The position numbers and the translations under genes are program-made. The notes under the pieces are model-generated. The model searched no databases. It was not told the DNA's origin and saw nothing but the letters and a program-made list of their open reading frames with translations. From contig NZ_BBYF01000010.1 in NCBI RefSeq assembly GCF_001894745.1, positions 1 to 64,000 on the forward strand: 64,000 nucleotides of DNA. The letters run 5' to 3'. Positions 26,782 to 37,007 of this stretch are shown here, piece after piece. This DNA is from Paenibacillus sp. NAIST15-1 (GTDB taxonomy: Bacteria > Bacillota > Bacilli > Paenibacillales > Paenibacillaceae). The first letter of the stretch is position 1. The number at the start of each line of letters is the position of its first letter.

Positions 26782-26810
26782 TTGACGCGAAAAATGAGCG
26801 CCGATATAAT
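26782..26810 (+). promoter_or_regulatory. Sigma-A promoter of secD-secF
   Basis: TTGACG (26782-26787), a 17-base spacer, then a perfect TATAAT (26805-26810), 35 bases before the secD start. Confidence 0.75.
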
Positions 26811-26845
26811 AGGAATATTGAATATGAAAGGGGACTAGGGACGAT

Positions 26846-28114
26846 ATGAAAAGGGTGACCGCATTCCTGCTCATCGTTGTCGTTTCGCTAGGCGTCATTT
26901 TTTGGACAAGCCCTTCGATCGTCAACAGCATACGTCTTGGGCTCGATTTGAAGGGCGGCTTTGAAATATTGTATCAAGCATCGCCGCTTGAATCGGGTGG
27001 CAAAATTACAAATGAGGCGTTGAAACAAACGGCGAAGAGCTTGGCTAAGCGTATTGATGCTAACGGCACGAGCGAACCGGAGATCATCATTGAAGGTTCG
27101 GATCGGATTCGTGTCAAGCTTGCCGATGTGAAGAATGAGGAAGAAGTTCGCAAGAAATTGAAGGAGCCTTCTGTGCTGACCTTCCGTAGTTCTGACGGCT
27201 GCAAGGAAGCCACGGACTACTGTAAGGTGGAATTGCAGGGAACAGACTTCAAGGAGGGTGGCGCGAGCGTCGTATTTAACGAGTTGCACCAACCAATTGT
27301 AGCTATCAAGATGAAGGATGCAGGCAAATTCTCTGAATTGACGAAACGTCTTGCTTCACTTGCCGGTGAGCAGCGCAATCATTTGGCAATCTTCATGGAT
27401 GAGAATATGATCTCTGATCCGGCTGTTAACTACGAGATTCCGGGTGGAGAGGCGACGATTACTGGTCAGCGCACGGTTGAGGAAGCGAATGACCTTCGCG
27501 ACAAAATCAACCTTGGCGCATTGCCGCTGAAACTGACAGAAAAATACTCCCAAAGTGTTGCTGCAACACTAGGTAAGTTGTCGTTGGAACAAACGGTGAA
27601 AGCCGGCTTGATCGGATCGGCACTGATTCTCGTGTTCATGCTGCTTGTTTACCGTTTGCCAGGGGTAATTGCGAGCTTCTCGCTCGTCTTGTTCACATGG
27701 CTTCTGCTGGTGTTGTTCTGGTTGGCTGATATTACACTGACATTGCCGGGTATTGCAGCATTCATTCTCGGTCTCGGTATGGCAGTCGATGCGAACATCA
27801 TTACTTATGAACGGATTAAGGAAGAGCTGCGCAGCGGTAAATCGATTAACTCCGCACTCAAGGCCGGTTCAAAGAACTCGTTCAGAACCATTATGGATGC
27901 AAACGTAACGACGATTATTGCGGGTGTTGTTATGTACATCATGGGTGAAAGCTCCGTTAAAGGTTTCGCACTCATCTTGATGATGACAGTCATTTGCAGT
28001 ATTTTCACAAACGTATTCTTGTCTCGTGTGTTCCTACATCTGCTTGCGAAATCGAAGTTATTGAGCAAGCCAGGATATTTTGGCGTAAAGGAGAGTGAAA
28101 TCCGTGCGCTTTAA
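26846..28114 (+). CDS. secD: Protein translocase subunit SecD
   Basis: The 422-residue product has one N-terminal helix, the LGLDLKGGFEI motif, an extracellular head domain (about residues 45-235), and a five-helix RND module from about 250. That module contains LGMAVDANIITYERIKEEL and FRTIMDANVTTIIA. With SecF and YajC it uses the proton gradient to aid protein export. Here secD and secF are separate genes, unlike the fused secDF of B. subtilis. The ATG follows gaaaggggac. Confidence 0.95.
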   Translation: MKRVTAFLLIVVVSLGVIFWTSPSIVNSIRLGLDLKGGFEILYQASPLESGGKITNEALKQTAKSLAKRIDANGTSEPEIIIEGSDRIRVKLADVKNEEEVRKKLKEPSVLTFRSSDGCKEATDYCKVELQGTDFKEGGASVVFNELHQPIVAIKMKDAGKFSELTKRLASLAGEQRNHLAIFMDENMISDPAVNYEIPGGEATITGQRTVEEANDLRDKINLGALPLKLTEKYSQSVAATLGKLSLEQTVKAGLIGSALILVFMLLVYRLPGVIASFSLVLFTWLLLVLFWLADITLTLPGIAAFILGLGMAVDANIITYERIKEELRSGKSINSALKAGSKNSFRTIMDANVTTIIAGVVMYIMGESSVKGFALILMMTVICSIFTNVFLSRVFLHLLAKSKLLSKPGYFGVKESEIRAL

Positions 28115-29015
28115 GGGAACATTCAACTTTGTTCATCAGAGTAAATATTTCTTTATCTTCTCGATCGTGATTACCATTCTCGGTGCGTTGTCTCTATCGA
28201 TATTCGGATTGAACTATGGAGTTGATTTCAGCTCTGGTACGAATGTGGATATCAACCTAACTAAGAAAATTGAGAAATCACAAGTGGAAGAACTGCTGAA
28301 AACATATAATTTCAAAAAAGAACCTACGATTACGATGGGGGCGGAACGTATTACCGTACGCTTCACTGAAGTTCTTGATGAGCAGCACGAAAAGCAGTTC
28401 AAGGCGGACATGAAGAAGATTGATGAAGGCTCTTCCATGGAAATCAATACGGTTGATGTAGAGATTGCCCGCGAATTGCAGCGTAATGCACTGCTCGCTG
28501 TATTGATCGCGAGTATCGGGATTATTATCTATGTCAGCATCCGCTTTGAGTGGCGCTTTGCCGTATCAGCGGTTGTCGCCCTGCTGCACGATGCATTTAT
28601 GGTTATCAGCTTGTTCTCCATCTTCCGGTTGGAGGTCACGCTGCCGTTTATTATTGCGGTGCTGACGATCATCGGTTATTCCATTAACGATACGATCGTT
28701 ATTTTTGACCGGATTCGTGAGAATTTACGTTTTTCGAAGATCAAGAGTATGGATGACTTGGCTCATTTGGTTAACGACAGTATCTACCAAACGCTCACTC
28801 GCTCCATCAATACAGTATTGACTGTATTGGTAACGGCGCTCTGCCTGTTCATCTTCGGTAGTGAGTCAATCCGGATGTTCTCACTTGCGATTCTATTCGG
28901 TCTCGGCTTCGGTGCTTACTCGTCCATCTTCATTGCAAGCCCGCTGTGGGTCGTATTGAAGAACAAAGAGAGCAAGAAACCAAAAGCTTCTGCTAAACCG
29001 CAGGAAGCGAAGTAA
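28104..29015 (+). CDS. secF: Protein translocase subunit SecF
   Basis: The 303-residue product has the SecF signatures NYGVDFSSGTNVDI after the first helix and IGYSINDTIVIFDRIREN in the RND module, with six predicted helices and a basic, proline/alanine-rich tail. The GTG at 28104 was chosen because aaaggaga lies 9 bases upstream; a GTG at 28095 abuts that site. The gene overlaps the end of secD by 11 bases. Confidence 0.93.
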   Translation: MRFKGTFNFVHQSKYFFIFSIVITILGALSLSIFGLNYGVDFSSGTNVDINLTKKIEKSQVEELLKTYNFKKEPTITMGAERITVRFTEVLDEQHEKQFKADMKKIDEGSSMEINTVDVEIARELQRNALLAVLIASIGIIIYVSIRFEWRFAVSAVVALLHDAFMVISLFSIFRLEVTLPFIIAVLTIIGYSINDTIVIFDRIRENLRFSKIKSMDDLAHLVNDSIYQTLTRSINTVLTVLVTALCLFIFGSESIRMFSLAILFGLGFGAYSSIFIASPLWVVLKNKESKKPKASAKPQEAK

Positions 29016-29082
29016 TTTATTTTGTAAAGAAACCATTTGTTTTTCTTTTCTCTCATAATCTGGAGTTAAGAAACATACGATA

Positions 29083-29110
29083 AAGCCGCGTCCGTTTGTG
29101 ACGCGGTTTT
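29083..29110 (+). terminator. Terminator after secF
   Basis: Stem aaaGCCGCGTC/GACGCGGTttt with a seven-base loop and trailing T residues. Confidence 0.8.
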
Positions 29111-29162
29111 GGCGTTATGTAAGCCGCCATGATCACAATGATGATTAAACGAGGGATGCTGC

Positions 29163-30113
29163 ATGTCTACTGACCGATTTGCCAAGGCGGAGACGGGAGC
29201 CTGGGTAGGAATTATTGGGAATATCTTATTAGCTGGAGTCAAGGGAATAGCCGGATTTTTGTCCGGGAGCCAGGCGCTTATCGCAGATGCCTTTCATTCT
29301 GCTTCGGATGTAGCGGGTTCATTCGCTGTTCTAGTCGGTTTGAAGGCGGCTAAGCGTCCTCCAGACAAAGATCATCCATATGGTCACGGCAAGGCAGAAT
29401 CGATTGCTGCAATTGTCGTATCTGTACTGCTGCTGGTCGTGGGAATAGAACTGGCAATCTCTGCGGCTAAGTCAATATGGAATGGAAAAGTCGTCGTGCC
29501 AGAGTGGTATGCGCTGGCAGCTATTATTTTGTCCATCGTAGCGAAGGAGAGTATGTTCCAGTACAAGTTCCGATTGGGCAAACGCTTATCGTCCCAGGCA
29601 TTAATTGCGAATGCGTGGGAGCATCGATCTGATGTATACTCGTCTATTGCGGCACTAGTAGGTGTTGGGGGAGCAATGATTGGCGGCAGACTAGGCATTA
29701 GCTGGCTTCTCTATTTAGATCCGATCGCGGGTGCTGTTGTAGCTCTGCTCGTCCTACGAATGGGGTATCGGCTCGTACTGGACTCCATCCACTCCACCAT
29801 GGATCACGTCCTGCATGATGAGGATGCGAATCCACTGATTCGAGCAGTGCAATCCGTTGACGGTGTGATTACTGTTGATGAGCTGCGAGCGCGCGAGCAT
29901 GGACATTATGTGATTGTAGATGTCAAAATTAGCGTCAATCCTCGCTTGACGGTAGCGGAAGGGCATGCGGTTGCCAAGCGAGTCAAAAAACATTTATTGC
30001 AGCGGTTTATCCATGTAGCGGATGTATTCGTGCATGTGAATCCATTCGATCCGGGATTCCCTTATCGATCTCAGGAAGCACGTGGTGACGATGCCTCCAC
30101 ATTGCTGCAATAA
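29163..30113 (+). CDS. Cation diffusion facilitator (CDF) metal exporter
   Basis: The 316-residue product has about six membrane helices. The metal-binding pairs are in IADAFHSASD (helix II) and ANAWEHRSDVYSS (helix V). The histidine-rich loop element DHPYGHGKAES is present, and a cytoplasmic dimerisation domain covers about 210-295. CDF proteins export Zn2+, Mn2+, Fe2+ or Cd2+ in exchange for protons; the metal is not fixed by the motifs seen. It lies just upstream of recJ (21-base gap), possibly on one transcript. Confidence 0.88.
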   Translation: MSTDRFAKAETGAWVGIIGNILLAGVKGIAGFLSGSQALIADAFHSASDVAGSFAVLVGLKAAKRPPDKDHPYGHGKAESIAAIVVSVLLLVVGIELAISAAKSIWNGKVVVPEWYALAAIILSIVAKESMFQYKFRLGKRLSSQALIANAWEHRSDVYSSIAALVGVGGAMIGGRLGISWLLYLDPIAGAVVALLVLRMGYRLVLDSIHSTMDHVLHDEDANPLIRAVQSVDGVITVDELRAREHGHYVIVDVKISVNPRLTVAEGHAVAKRVKKHLLQRFIHVADVFVHVNPFDPGFPYRSQEARGDDASTLLQ

Positions 30114-30134
30114 GGATAATAAAGGAGATAAAGA

Positions 30135-32564
30135 ATGCTTCATCCACGTTCACGGTGGATCTGCGCGGCAACGTCAGACGAGCAAGTGAGTCAATTGGCA
30201 CAAGAAGCCAAATTATCGCCATTGTTGGCTCGTATGATGGTCGTACGTGGGATTGACACTGCGGAGCAGATCCAGCAGTTTTTACATGCTGATGTCAACC
30301 AGCTGCATGACCCGTTCCTCATGGCAGGGATGGAAGAAGCGGTGGAACGGATAAGACGGGCGTTAAATAGCGGAGAGAAAATTCGGATTTATGGTGACTA
30401 TGATGCGGATGGCGTATCGAGTACTTCGCTTATGATTTACCTGATGAGAGAGTTAGAGGCGAACTTCGATTACTATATCCCGCATCGTGCGAATGAAGGA
30501 TATGGACTCAACAATGGCGCGATTGATGATGCGAAGGCACAAGGCTGTACGCTTATCGTAACCGTCGATACTGGCATTAGTGCCGTAGAGCAGGTTGCCT
30601 ATGCGAAGGAGCTTGGCATTGATATCGTTGTTACGGATCACCATGAGCCGCCTGAGCAGCTTCCAGAAGCATATGCCCTCGTCAATCCGAAGCTTCCTTA
30701 TTGCCCCTACCCATTCAAGGGATTGGCTGGGGTGGGCGTAGCTTTTAAGCTGGCTCATGCATTACTCGGCAATGTGCCGGAACATTATCTGGAGCTTGCT
30801 GCGATTGGAACAGTGGCTGACTTGATGCCGCTGCTTGGAGAGAATCGAGTCATTGTTCAGGAAGCATTGAAACGCATGGCTCGTTCCCAATATGCGGGCA
30901 TTCGCGCTTTGATGACCATTGGCGCGATAGATCCAGCAGAAGTAACATCGACAAGTATTGCCTTCTCAATGGCCCCGCGCATAAATGCAAGCGGTCGGCT
31001 CGATCATGCCGATATCGCGGTTCAATTGTTAACGGCTGATGAGGATGAGACAGCTATCGCTTATGCATCTGAACTGGATCGATTGAATAAGGAGCGGCAG
31101 AAGATCGTAGAAGGAATCGTGAAGGAAGCAGAGGCGCAGTTGACGGAGAAGATGACTGATACAGGCGAGGTTCCGAATGTCATCGTTCTCGCAGCAGAGG
31201 GCTGGAATGTCGGCGTTATCGGCATTGTTGCTTCGAAGATTGTAGAACGCTATTATCGGCCTACCTTCGTGCTTGGGATTGATGAAGAATCAGGACTTTG
31301 CAAGGGCTCGGCTCGTTCGATTGCAGGGTTTGATTTATATGAATCGATGACGGAATGCGCAGAGGTGTTCGAACACTATGGCGGTCACCAGGCTGCCGCC
31401 GGGATGACGATTCATCGCGATCGATTATCCGAGCTGGAGGAACGCTTGAATAAGACGGCTGCGGAGAGATTGACCGAGGATGATTACATTCCATGCACGG
31501 AAGTCGATGCGGAATGTGAGCTTGATGATGTTCCGCTGGAAGTAATTGAGCAATTAGGGCGTCTAGCGCCGTTCGGAATGGGCAATCCTAGTCCGCGTGT
31601 GGTTATTCGCAACGCGGTAGTACGCGATAAGCGCACGATGGGGAAAGAAGGACAACATTTAAAGTTGATGTTAGGCAAAGAGCGTGCTACATTGGATGCG
31701 GTGGCATTTCATAAAGGGGCATTGTCCTTCCGAATTGCCAATGATGTGCAGGTTGATGTGCTTGGAGAGCTGTCGATCAATGAATGGAATGGACAGCGCA
31801 AGCCGCAGTTGATGATGCAGGATATCCAGATTACAGAACGACAGCTATTCGATCGTCGCGCAACTGCTCGTCCACTCGAATCAGCGATTGAGTTGGCAAG
31901 AACACTCGAGCAGGATGAACCGCAGACGAGCGCTCTACTTATGACACGAGAGCAAGCAGGAGTGTACGCCGCTGAACCGTTCGTCTGGTTGTATAGCGAT
32001 GAGCTTGAAGGGCCTACCGTCATACCGAGTTCCTGGGCATGGGCAGCGGATGAATCCATGCTTGGGAACGTGTCGAAGCATATCCATGAGCTCGTGCTGT
32101 GCAGTATCCCTCCATCGGAATGGGAGCTGAAGCGGTTGGCAGATCAGCTTCCGAATGTAGGAAGAATACATGCCATACTCCCGCGCCAGCCGGAAGGCGG
32201 GCGGCTGTTTACTCCTAGTCGTGATCGAATGGCCCATGCATATAGCGAACTGAAGCGAGTCGGCACTTGGGATATGGAAGTGTCAACGATGTCTTCGCTT
32301 GCGAAGAGATTGCGTATGAATGAACGAGAACTGCTGATGCTGATGGAAGTATTTAAGGAATTGGACTTTATTACTTGTACATCTTCTTCGAACAACAGCG
32401 TATACAGCATTGTACAGCAACCGAACAAAACATCACTTGAACAATCACAGCGCTATCAGGATTGGATGACCGCAGCAGCCTGGGAATCTCGCTGGTACGA
32501 ACCAGTGACTGAGGAATTAGCGGCATGGATATGGTCATATTGGGATGAAGCGCGTTGCAAGTAA
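30135..32564 (+). CDS. recJ: Single-stranded-DNA-specific exonuclease RecJ
   Basis: The 809-residue product carries the DHH phosphoesterase motifs: DYDADG near residue 95, a VTVDTG motif, and VTDHHEPP near 175. A DHHA1 domain with GGHQAAAGMT near 420 and an OB-like domain follow. A Bacillales-type C-terminal extension of about 230 residues completes it. It degrades single-stranded DNA 5' to 3' in recombination and repair. An excellent ribosome binding site (aaaggagat) precedes the start. The order CDF-recJ-apt-relA resembles B. subtilis. Confidence 0.94.
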   Translation: MLHPRSRWICAATSDEQVSQLAQEAKLSPLLARMMVVRGIDTAEQIQQFLHADVNQLHDPFLMAGMEEAVERIRRALNSGEKIRIYGDYDADGVSSTSLMIYLMRELEANFDYYIPHRANEGYGLNNGAIDDAKAQGCTLIVTVDTGISAVEQVAYAKELGIDIVVTDHHEPPEQLPEAYALVNPKLPYCPYPFKGLAGVGVAFKLAHALLGNVPEHYLELAAIGTVADLMPLLGENRVIVQEALKRMARSQYAGIRALMTIGAIDPAEVTSTSIAFSMAPRINASGRLDHADIAVQLLTADEDETAIAYASELDRLNKERQKIVEGIVKEAEAQLTEKMTDTGEVPNVIVLAAEGWNVGVIGIVASKIVERYYRPTFVLGIDEESGLCKGSARSIAGFDLYESMTECAEVFEHYGGHQAAAGMTIHRDRLSELEERLNKTAAERLTEDDYIPCTEVDAECELDDVPLEVIEQLGRLAPFGMGNPSPRVVIRNAVVRDKRTMGKEGQHLKLMLGKERATLDAVAFHKGALSFRIANDVQVDVLGELSINEWNGQRKPQLMMQDIQITERQLFDRRATARPLESAIELARTLEQDEPQTSALLMTREQAGVYAAEPFVWLYSDELEGPTVIPSSWAWAADESMLGNVSKHIHELVLCSIPPSEWELKRLADQLPNVGRIHAILPRQPEGGRLFTPSRDRMAHAYSELKRVGTWDMEVSTMSSLAKRLRMNERELLMLMEVFKELDFITCTSSSNNSVYSIVQQPNKTSLEQSQRYQDWMTAAAWESRWYEPVTEELAAWIWSYWDEARCK

Positions 32565-32603
32565 GCTATATTATATTTGGATAATTCCAAGGGAGGATTT
32601 TTG

Positions 32604-33119
32604 ATGGATTTAAAACAGCATATTCGGGTGATTCCTGATTTCCCACAACCAGGCATCAGCTTCAAGGACATAACAACATTGTTGAAGGATGGCCAAGCCT
32701 ACAAGGCGACCATTGAAGCGATGCATGAACTCGTAAAGGATAAGCAGATTGATCTCGTAGCAGGACCAGAAGCGCGCGGATTCGTAGTAGGTGCTCCATT
32801 GGCATTGTCTATCGGAGCTGGCTTCATTCCTGTCCGCAAGAGTGGTAAACTTCCAGGAGAGACGATTGAGGTCGGTTATGACTTGGAGTATGGCAAGGAT
32901 AAGCTTGCTATGCACAAGGATGCCATTCAGCCTGGCCAAAAAGTGCTTATCGCAGATGACCTGCTCGCTACGGGCGGTACAATCAAGTCTACGATTGATC
33001 TCGTTCGTCAGTTGGGCGGCGAAGTCGTTGGTGCGGTATTCCTGATTGAGCTTAGTGAATTGAACGGCCGTGACAAATTGGGCGAAGGCATCGACGTTAT
33101 TTCGCTCGTTCAATATTAA
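32604..33119 (+). CDS. apt: Adenine phosphoribosyltransferase
   Basis: The 171-residue product matches Apt in length and motifs: [18 protein letters not shown] at the N-terminus, GPEARGFV, and the PRPP-binding loop [12 protein letters not shown]. It salvages adenine to AMP. The ATG at 32604 has gggagg seven to eight bases upstream; an in-frame ATG at 32577 precedes this site and is rejected. A bidirectional terminator follows. Confidence 0.96.
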   Translation: MDLKQHIRVIPDFPQPGISFKDITTLLKDGQAYKATIEAMHELVKDKQIDLVAGPEARGFVVGAPLALSIGAGFIPVRKSGKLPGETIEVGYDLEYGKDKLAMHKDAIQPGQKVLIADDLLATGGTIKSTIDLVRQLGGEVVGAVFLIELSELNGRDKLGEGIDVISLVQY

Positions 33120-33146
33120 TTCGTTCTCTTGTGAAGCAACGATAAT

Positions 33147-33206
33147 AAAAATCCCCTGCCGCCTCTTCTTCCGTGATAGATGAAGATGCGTGCAAGGGAT
33201 TTTTTT
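33147..33206. terminator. Bidirectional terminator between apt and the uracil permease
   Basis: Outer stem aaaaatccc/gggattttt with A and T runs on both sides, plus an internal ttcttc/gaaga hairpin. It serves the convergent apt and permease genes. Confidence 0.7.
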
Positions 33207-33219
33207 GTATGATTCAATA

Positions 33220-34482
33220 TTATTCGTTAGACAAATGAAGCTTGTCCAAAATAATGAAGAACAGGTTCAGTACAATCGCAAGCACAGTTGCGAGCGCCAT
33301 CCCTTTCAATTCAACAGCACCGAACTGGAGTTTGGCACCGCTGATCCCGATGACGATGACGAGTGTTGTCAACAGCAGATTCTTCGGCTTGCTGAAGTCA
33401 ACCTTGGAGTCCACAAGAACGCGGAGACCAGATGCAGCAATGACCCCGAACAAGAGCAGGGATACGCCGCCCATAACGGGAACAGGAATGTTCGCAATCA
33501 ATGCGGACACGTTGCCGAAGAACGACAGGATAACTGCGAATACAGCAGCGCCGCCGACAACCCATACGGAGTATACGCGTGTCAGCGCCATAACGCCGAT
33601 ATTTTCACCATATGTTGTATTCGGTGTGGAACCCATGAAGCCAGAAATGACAGTAGAAATACCATTACCAAGCAAGGAACGATGCAAGCCAGGTTCTTTG
33701 GATAAGTCTTTTCCTACAATGTTGCTCGTTACCATCAAGTGACCGATATGCTCCACGACAACGACGAGCGCCGCGGGAATGATGGTAAGTATGGCAGTCA
33801 TATTCCATTCTGGAGTTGTAACCGTAGGCAGTGAGATGAACGATGCCTCAACGACCTTATCCATATTCACATAGCCCATAAGGTAAGCCGACACATAACC
33901 AGTAATAATACCGATCAATATCGGGATAATCTTAAAGAATCCTCGGAACATAACATTACCGATTACGGTCACACCCAATGTGATCAATGCGAGCGTTACT
34001 GCTTTCCCATCCAATGGGGCATCTGGGCCAGCAGGAATGAAGCCAGACATGTTGGCAGCAACCGGTACAAGCTCCAAACCGATAACCGCAACAATGGCGC
34101 CCATTGCTGCAGGAGGGAACAATACGTCAAGCCAGCGAGTGCCTGCCATTTGGACAATGAGAGCCACTACGATAAATATAATACCTGATACGATAAAACC
34201 GCCAAGTGCTTGTGCATAATTCTCCGCATGACCAGAGAGAACGACCATAACCGGAGAAATGAAGGCGAAGCTCGATCCCAAATAAGCAGGAATCATACCG
34301 CGGCACAGAATGAGATAGAATAGTGTACCTAGTCCGTTCATCAGCAGTACAATCCCTGGATCGACCCCAAATAGGTTAGGTACAAGCACGGTTGAACCGA
34401 ACATGGCGAACAAATGTTGAATGCTGAGCAGCAGTCCTGGAGCGAAGCCAGGTTTTTCATGCACTTGAATTTCGCGTTGCAA
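33220..34482 (-). CDS. Uracil permease (NCS2 family)
   Basis: The 420-residue product has the 14-segment NCS2 layout with LSIQHLFAMFGSTVLVP in the first helix, the functional glutamate in VVVEHIGH, and the NTTYGENIG motif. These fit the uracil transporters UraA/PyrP more closely than xanthine permeases. It imports uracil with protons. The TTG at 34482 gives a normal N-terminus and follows aaaggag by 9 bases on the minus strand; longer in-frame forms lack this. I saw no PyrR-binding leader, and it stands alone next to apt, another salvage gene. Confidence 0.85.
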   Translation of the reverse strand: MQREIQVHEKPGFAPGLLLSIQHLFAMFGSTVLVPNLFGVDPGIVLLMNGLGTLFYLILCRGMIPAYLGSSFAFISPVMVVLSGHAENYAQALGGFIVSGIIFIVVALIVQMAGTRWLDVLFPPAAMGAIVAVIGLELVPVAANMSGFIPAGPDAPLDGKAVTLALITLGVTVIGNVMFRGFFKIIPILIGIITGYVSAYLMGYVNMDKVVEASFISLPTVTTPEWNMTAILTIIPAALVVVVEHIGHLMVTSNIVGKDLSKEPGLHRSLLGNGISTVISGFMGSTPNTTYGENIGVMALTRVYSVWVVGGAAVFAVILSFFGNVSALIANIPVPVMGGVSLLLFGVIAASGLRVLVDSKVDFSKPKNLLLTTLVIVIGISGAKLQFGAVELKGMALATVLAIVLNLFFIILDKLHLSNE

Positions 34483-34732
34483 GCGAATGCACTCCTTTTT
34501 CAAATATGTAGTTGTATTCGGGCGTGTAAACAATCAGTGTTCAAAAAGTTCGAGCTTCTTGAATTACCGCTTTCAGACCCAACTATATAATTTACAGGTT
34601 AAGCCCCCTTCATTTCAACAACATTTTACTCGATTTGCATAAAAAAACGTCAAATGCCCATAAGAATCGAGATTATTCTGCAAATTTCGACATATATAAA
34701 CACCACTCACGGATGATAAGGATCGGAAACCA

Positions 34733-34762
34733 TTGACGAGTGACACCGAATAAAGGCATAAT
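34733..34762 (+). promoter_or_regulatory. Candidate sigma-A promoter of relA
   Basis: TTGACG (34733-34738), an 18-base spacer, then CATAAT (34757-34762), about 40 bases before the start codon. Confidence 0.5.
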
Positions 34763-34783
34763 TATAGGATACTCTGTAATCTA

Positions 34784-34796
34784 GGGGAGGTGCCCC
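34784..34796 (+). promoter_or_regulatory. Small hairpin covering the relA ribosome binding site
   Basis: GGGG (34784-34787) can pair with CCCC (34793-34796) across the loop AGGTG. The purine-rich ribosome binding site ggggagg lies in the 5' arm and loop, only a few bases before the ATG at 34800. Confidence 0.4.
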
Positions 34797-34799
34797 CGG

Positions 34800-37007
34800 A
34801 TGAAGAAAGGAACCGAGTCGACTCCAATGGGTATCGAGCATTTAATTGAGAAAGCTGCGACCTATATGAAAGAACCGGATCTCGATCGCATCCGCGATGC
34901 ATACGAATTTGCGGACAAAGCGCATACCGGACAAGTCCGGAAATCCGGTGAACCTTATATATTGCATCCGTTGGCCGTTGCAGACATCGTTGTTGGCATG
35001 CAGATGGATCCTACCTCTGTCGTTGCGGCCTTGCTGCACGACGTCGTAGAAGATACATCTGTATCCCTGGAGGAAGTGCGAGCTAAGTTCGGGGAGACAT
35101 GCGCGATGCTCGTTGACGGACTGACGAAGCTGGAACGCATCCAATTCCGCTCTAAAGAAGAGCAGCAAAATGAAAACTATCGCAAAATGTTCGTAGCTAT
35201 GGCAAATGATATCCGAGTCATCGTCATTAAGCTGGCGGACAGACTGCATAATATGAGAACGCTCAAATATCAGTCGGAGGAAAGCCAGCGCCGTATCGCG
35301 TATGAAACGTTGGAAATCTTCTGTCCGATTGCGCATCGTCTGGGTATTTCCGCGATCAAATGGGAGATGGAGGACATTGCGCTTCGGTATTTGAATCCGC
35401 AGCAGTATTATCGCATTGCGAATTTGATGCATAAGAAGCGGGCAGAACGTGAGCAGTACATTTCGGATGTCATTTCCCGGATCAAAGAAAAACTCGATGA
35501 GATGGGAATTACAGCTGATCTGTCAGGACGCCCAAAACATATTTATAGTGTGTACAAAAAAATGACGGCGAAGAGCAAGCAGTTCAACGAGATCTATGAT
35601 TTGCTTGCCATTCGAATTATTGTCGACAATATTAAAGACTGTTATGCGACCTTAGGGATTATCCACACACTGTGGAAGCCGATGCCAGGTAGATTCAAAG
35701 ACTATATTGCGATGCCGAAGACGAACATGTATCAGTCCTTGCATACAACGGTCATCGGACCTACGGGCGAGCCTACGGAAGTTCAGATTCGCACTTGGGA
35801 CATGCACCGTACGGCCGAGTACGGTATCGCAGCTCATTGGGCCTACAAAGAGGGGAATGGCACGATTGGCGGCAGCTTCGAAGAGAAGATGCACTTCTTG
35901 CGTGAAATCTTGGATTTGCAACAGGAAACCAAGGATGCCCAGGAGTTTGTAGAGTCGCTCAAAATGGACTTCTTCTCTGATCTCGTATTTGTATTTACGC
36001 CGAAGGGAGAAGTTATTGAGCTTCCATCCGGTTCAGTACCGCTCGACTTCGCCTTCCGCATCCATACGGAAGTTGGAAATCGGACGATAGGTGCGAAGGT
36101 GAATGGACGGATCGTACCGCTTGATCATCAGCTGAAGACTGGGGATATCGTTGAGATCTTAACTTCAAAGCATTCCTATGGTCCTAGCCCGGACTGGATT
36201 AAGATCGCACAATCTTCGCATGCGCGCTCCAAGATTAAGCAATGGTTCAAGAAGGAGAAGCGAGAAGAGAATGTGCAGAAGGGCCGGGAATCCATTGAAC
36301 GTGAACTGAAGCGTCTTGGGCTCGAGACATCCGTATGGATGGCCGATGAGAAGCTGATGGAAGCAGCCAAGAAATTCAATTTCAACGATATTGAAGATAT
36401 GATGTCTGCCGTAGGCTTCAGCGGGATTACTGCAGCGCAGGTATGCACCCGCATGACGGAGAAGATGCGCAAGGAAGCCGAGGAAGCAAGTCAGATTGAA
36501 TTAACGCATGAAGTGAAGGAAGTCAAGAAGGAGCCTGTTCGCAAGCATCGTCCGACTCACGGCATTACCGTTAAGGGAATTGACAATCTCCTCGTTCGCT
36601 TTGCACGGTGCTGCAATCCAGTGCCGGGGGACGATATTGTCGGCTATGTAACCCGCGGCAGAGGTGTATCTGTCCATCGGGCAGATTGCGTGAATGTCGT
36701 ATCGACAACGGATGGCGAAGACGCTGCACGGATGATTGATGTGGAATGGGGAGAGTCTGCTGAGGCGAATTATAGTGTCGATATCGAGATTACCGGGATG
36801 GATCGACGTGGTTTCTTGAACGAAGTGCTGCAGGCTGTATCCGAGAGCAAGACCAATATTGCAGCAGTATCAGGCCGTTCTGACCGTAATAAGCTGGCGA
36901 TGATTCATATGACGATTCTCATTCGAAATACGGATCATCTTCAGTCTGTAGTAGAGAAGATCAAACGAGTAAAAGACGTATATACAGTGCAGCGAATTAT
37001 GCAATAA
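34800..37007 (+). CDS. relA: Bifunctional (p)ppGpp synthetase/hydrolase RelA/SpoT (Rel)
   Basis: The 735-residue product has the full long-RSH layout. An HD hydrolase domain lies at about residues 30-185 (ALLHDVVED, KLADRLHNMRTL). The synthetase domain follows at about 230-360 (GRPKHIYSVYKKM, FKDYIAMPKTNMYQSLHT). TGS is at about 395-460, a zinc-finger-like CCNPVPGDDIVGYVTRGRGVSVHR stretch at about 600-625, and ACT at about 660-735. Both active-site sets look intact, so it should make and degrade the alarmone. The order apt-relA-dtd-hisS is conserved in Bacillales. The start has a ribosome binding site partly held in a small hairpin. Confidence 0.96.
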   Translation: MKKGTESTPMGIEHLIEKAATYMKEPDLDRIRDAYEFADKAHTGQVRKSGEPYILHPLAVADIVVGMQMDPTSVVAALLHDVVEDTSVSLEEVRAKFGETCAMLVDGLTKLERIQFRSKEEQQNENYRKMFVAMANDIRVIVIKLADRLHNMRTLKYQSEESQRRIAYETLEIFCPIAHRLGISAIKWEMEDIALRYLNPQQYYRIANLMHKKRAEREQYISDVISRIKEKLDEMGITADLSGRPKHIYSVYKKMTAKSKQFNEIYDLLAIRIIVDNIKDCYATLGIIHTLWKPMPGRFKDYIAMPKTNMYQSLHTTVIGPTGEPTEVQIRTWDMHRTAEYGIAAHWAYKEGNGTIGGSFEEKMHFLREILDLQQETKDAQEFVESLKMDFFSDLVFVFTPKGEVIELPSGSVPLDFAFRIHTEVGNRTIGAKVNGRIVPLDHQLKTGDIVEILTSKHSYGPSPDWIKIAQSSHARSKIKQWFKKEKREENVQKGRESIERELKRLGLETSVWMADEKLMEAAKKFNFNDIEDMMSAVGFSGITAAQVCTRMTEKMRKEAEEASQIELTHEVKEVKKEPVRKHRPTHGITVKGIDNLLVRFARCCNPVPGDDIVGYVTRGRGVSVHRADCVNVVSTTDGEDAARMIDVEWGESAEANYSVDIEITGMDRRGFLNEVLQAVSESKTNIAAVSGRSDRNKLAMIHMTILIRNTDHLQSVVEKIKRVKDVYTVQRIMQ

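Noticed and set aside
34538-34548. tgttcaaaaag, the same as the tip of the MITE-like repeat
   Set aside because: Only 11 bases match; the interior differs and no partner end is nearby, so a solo remnant cannot be told from chance.
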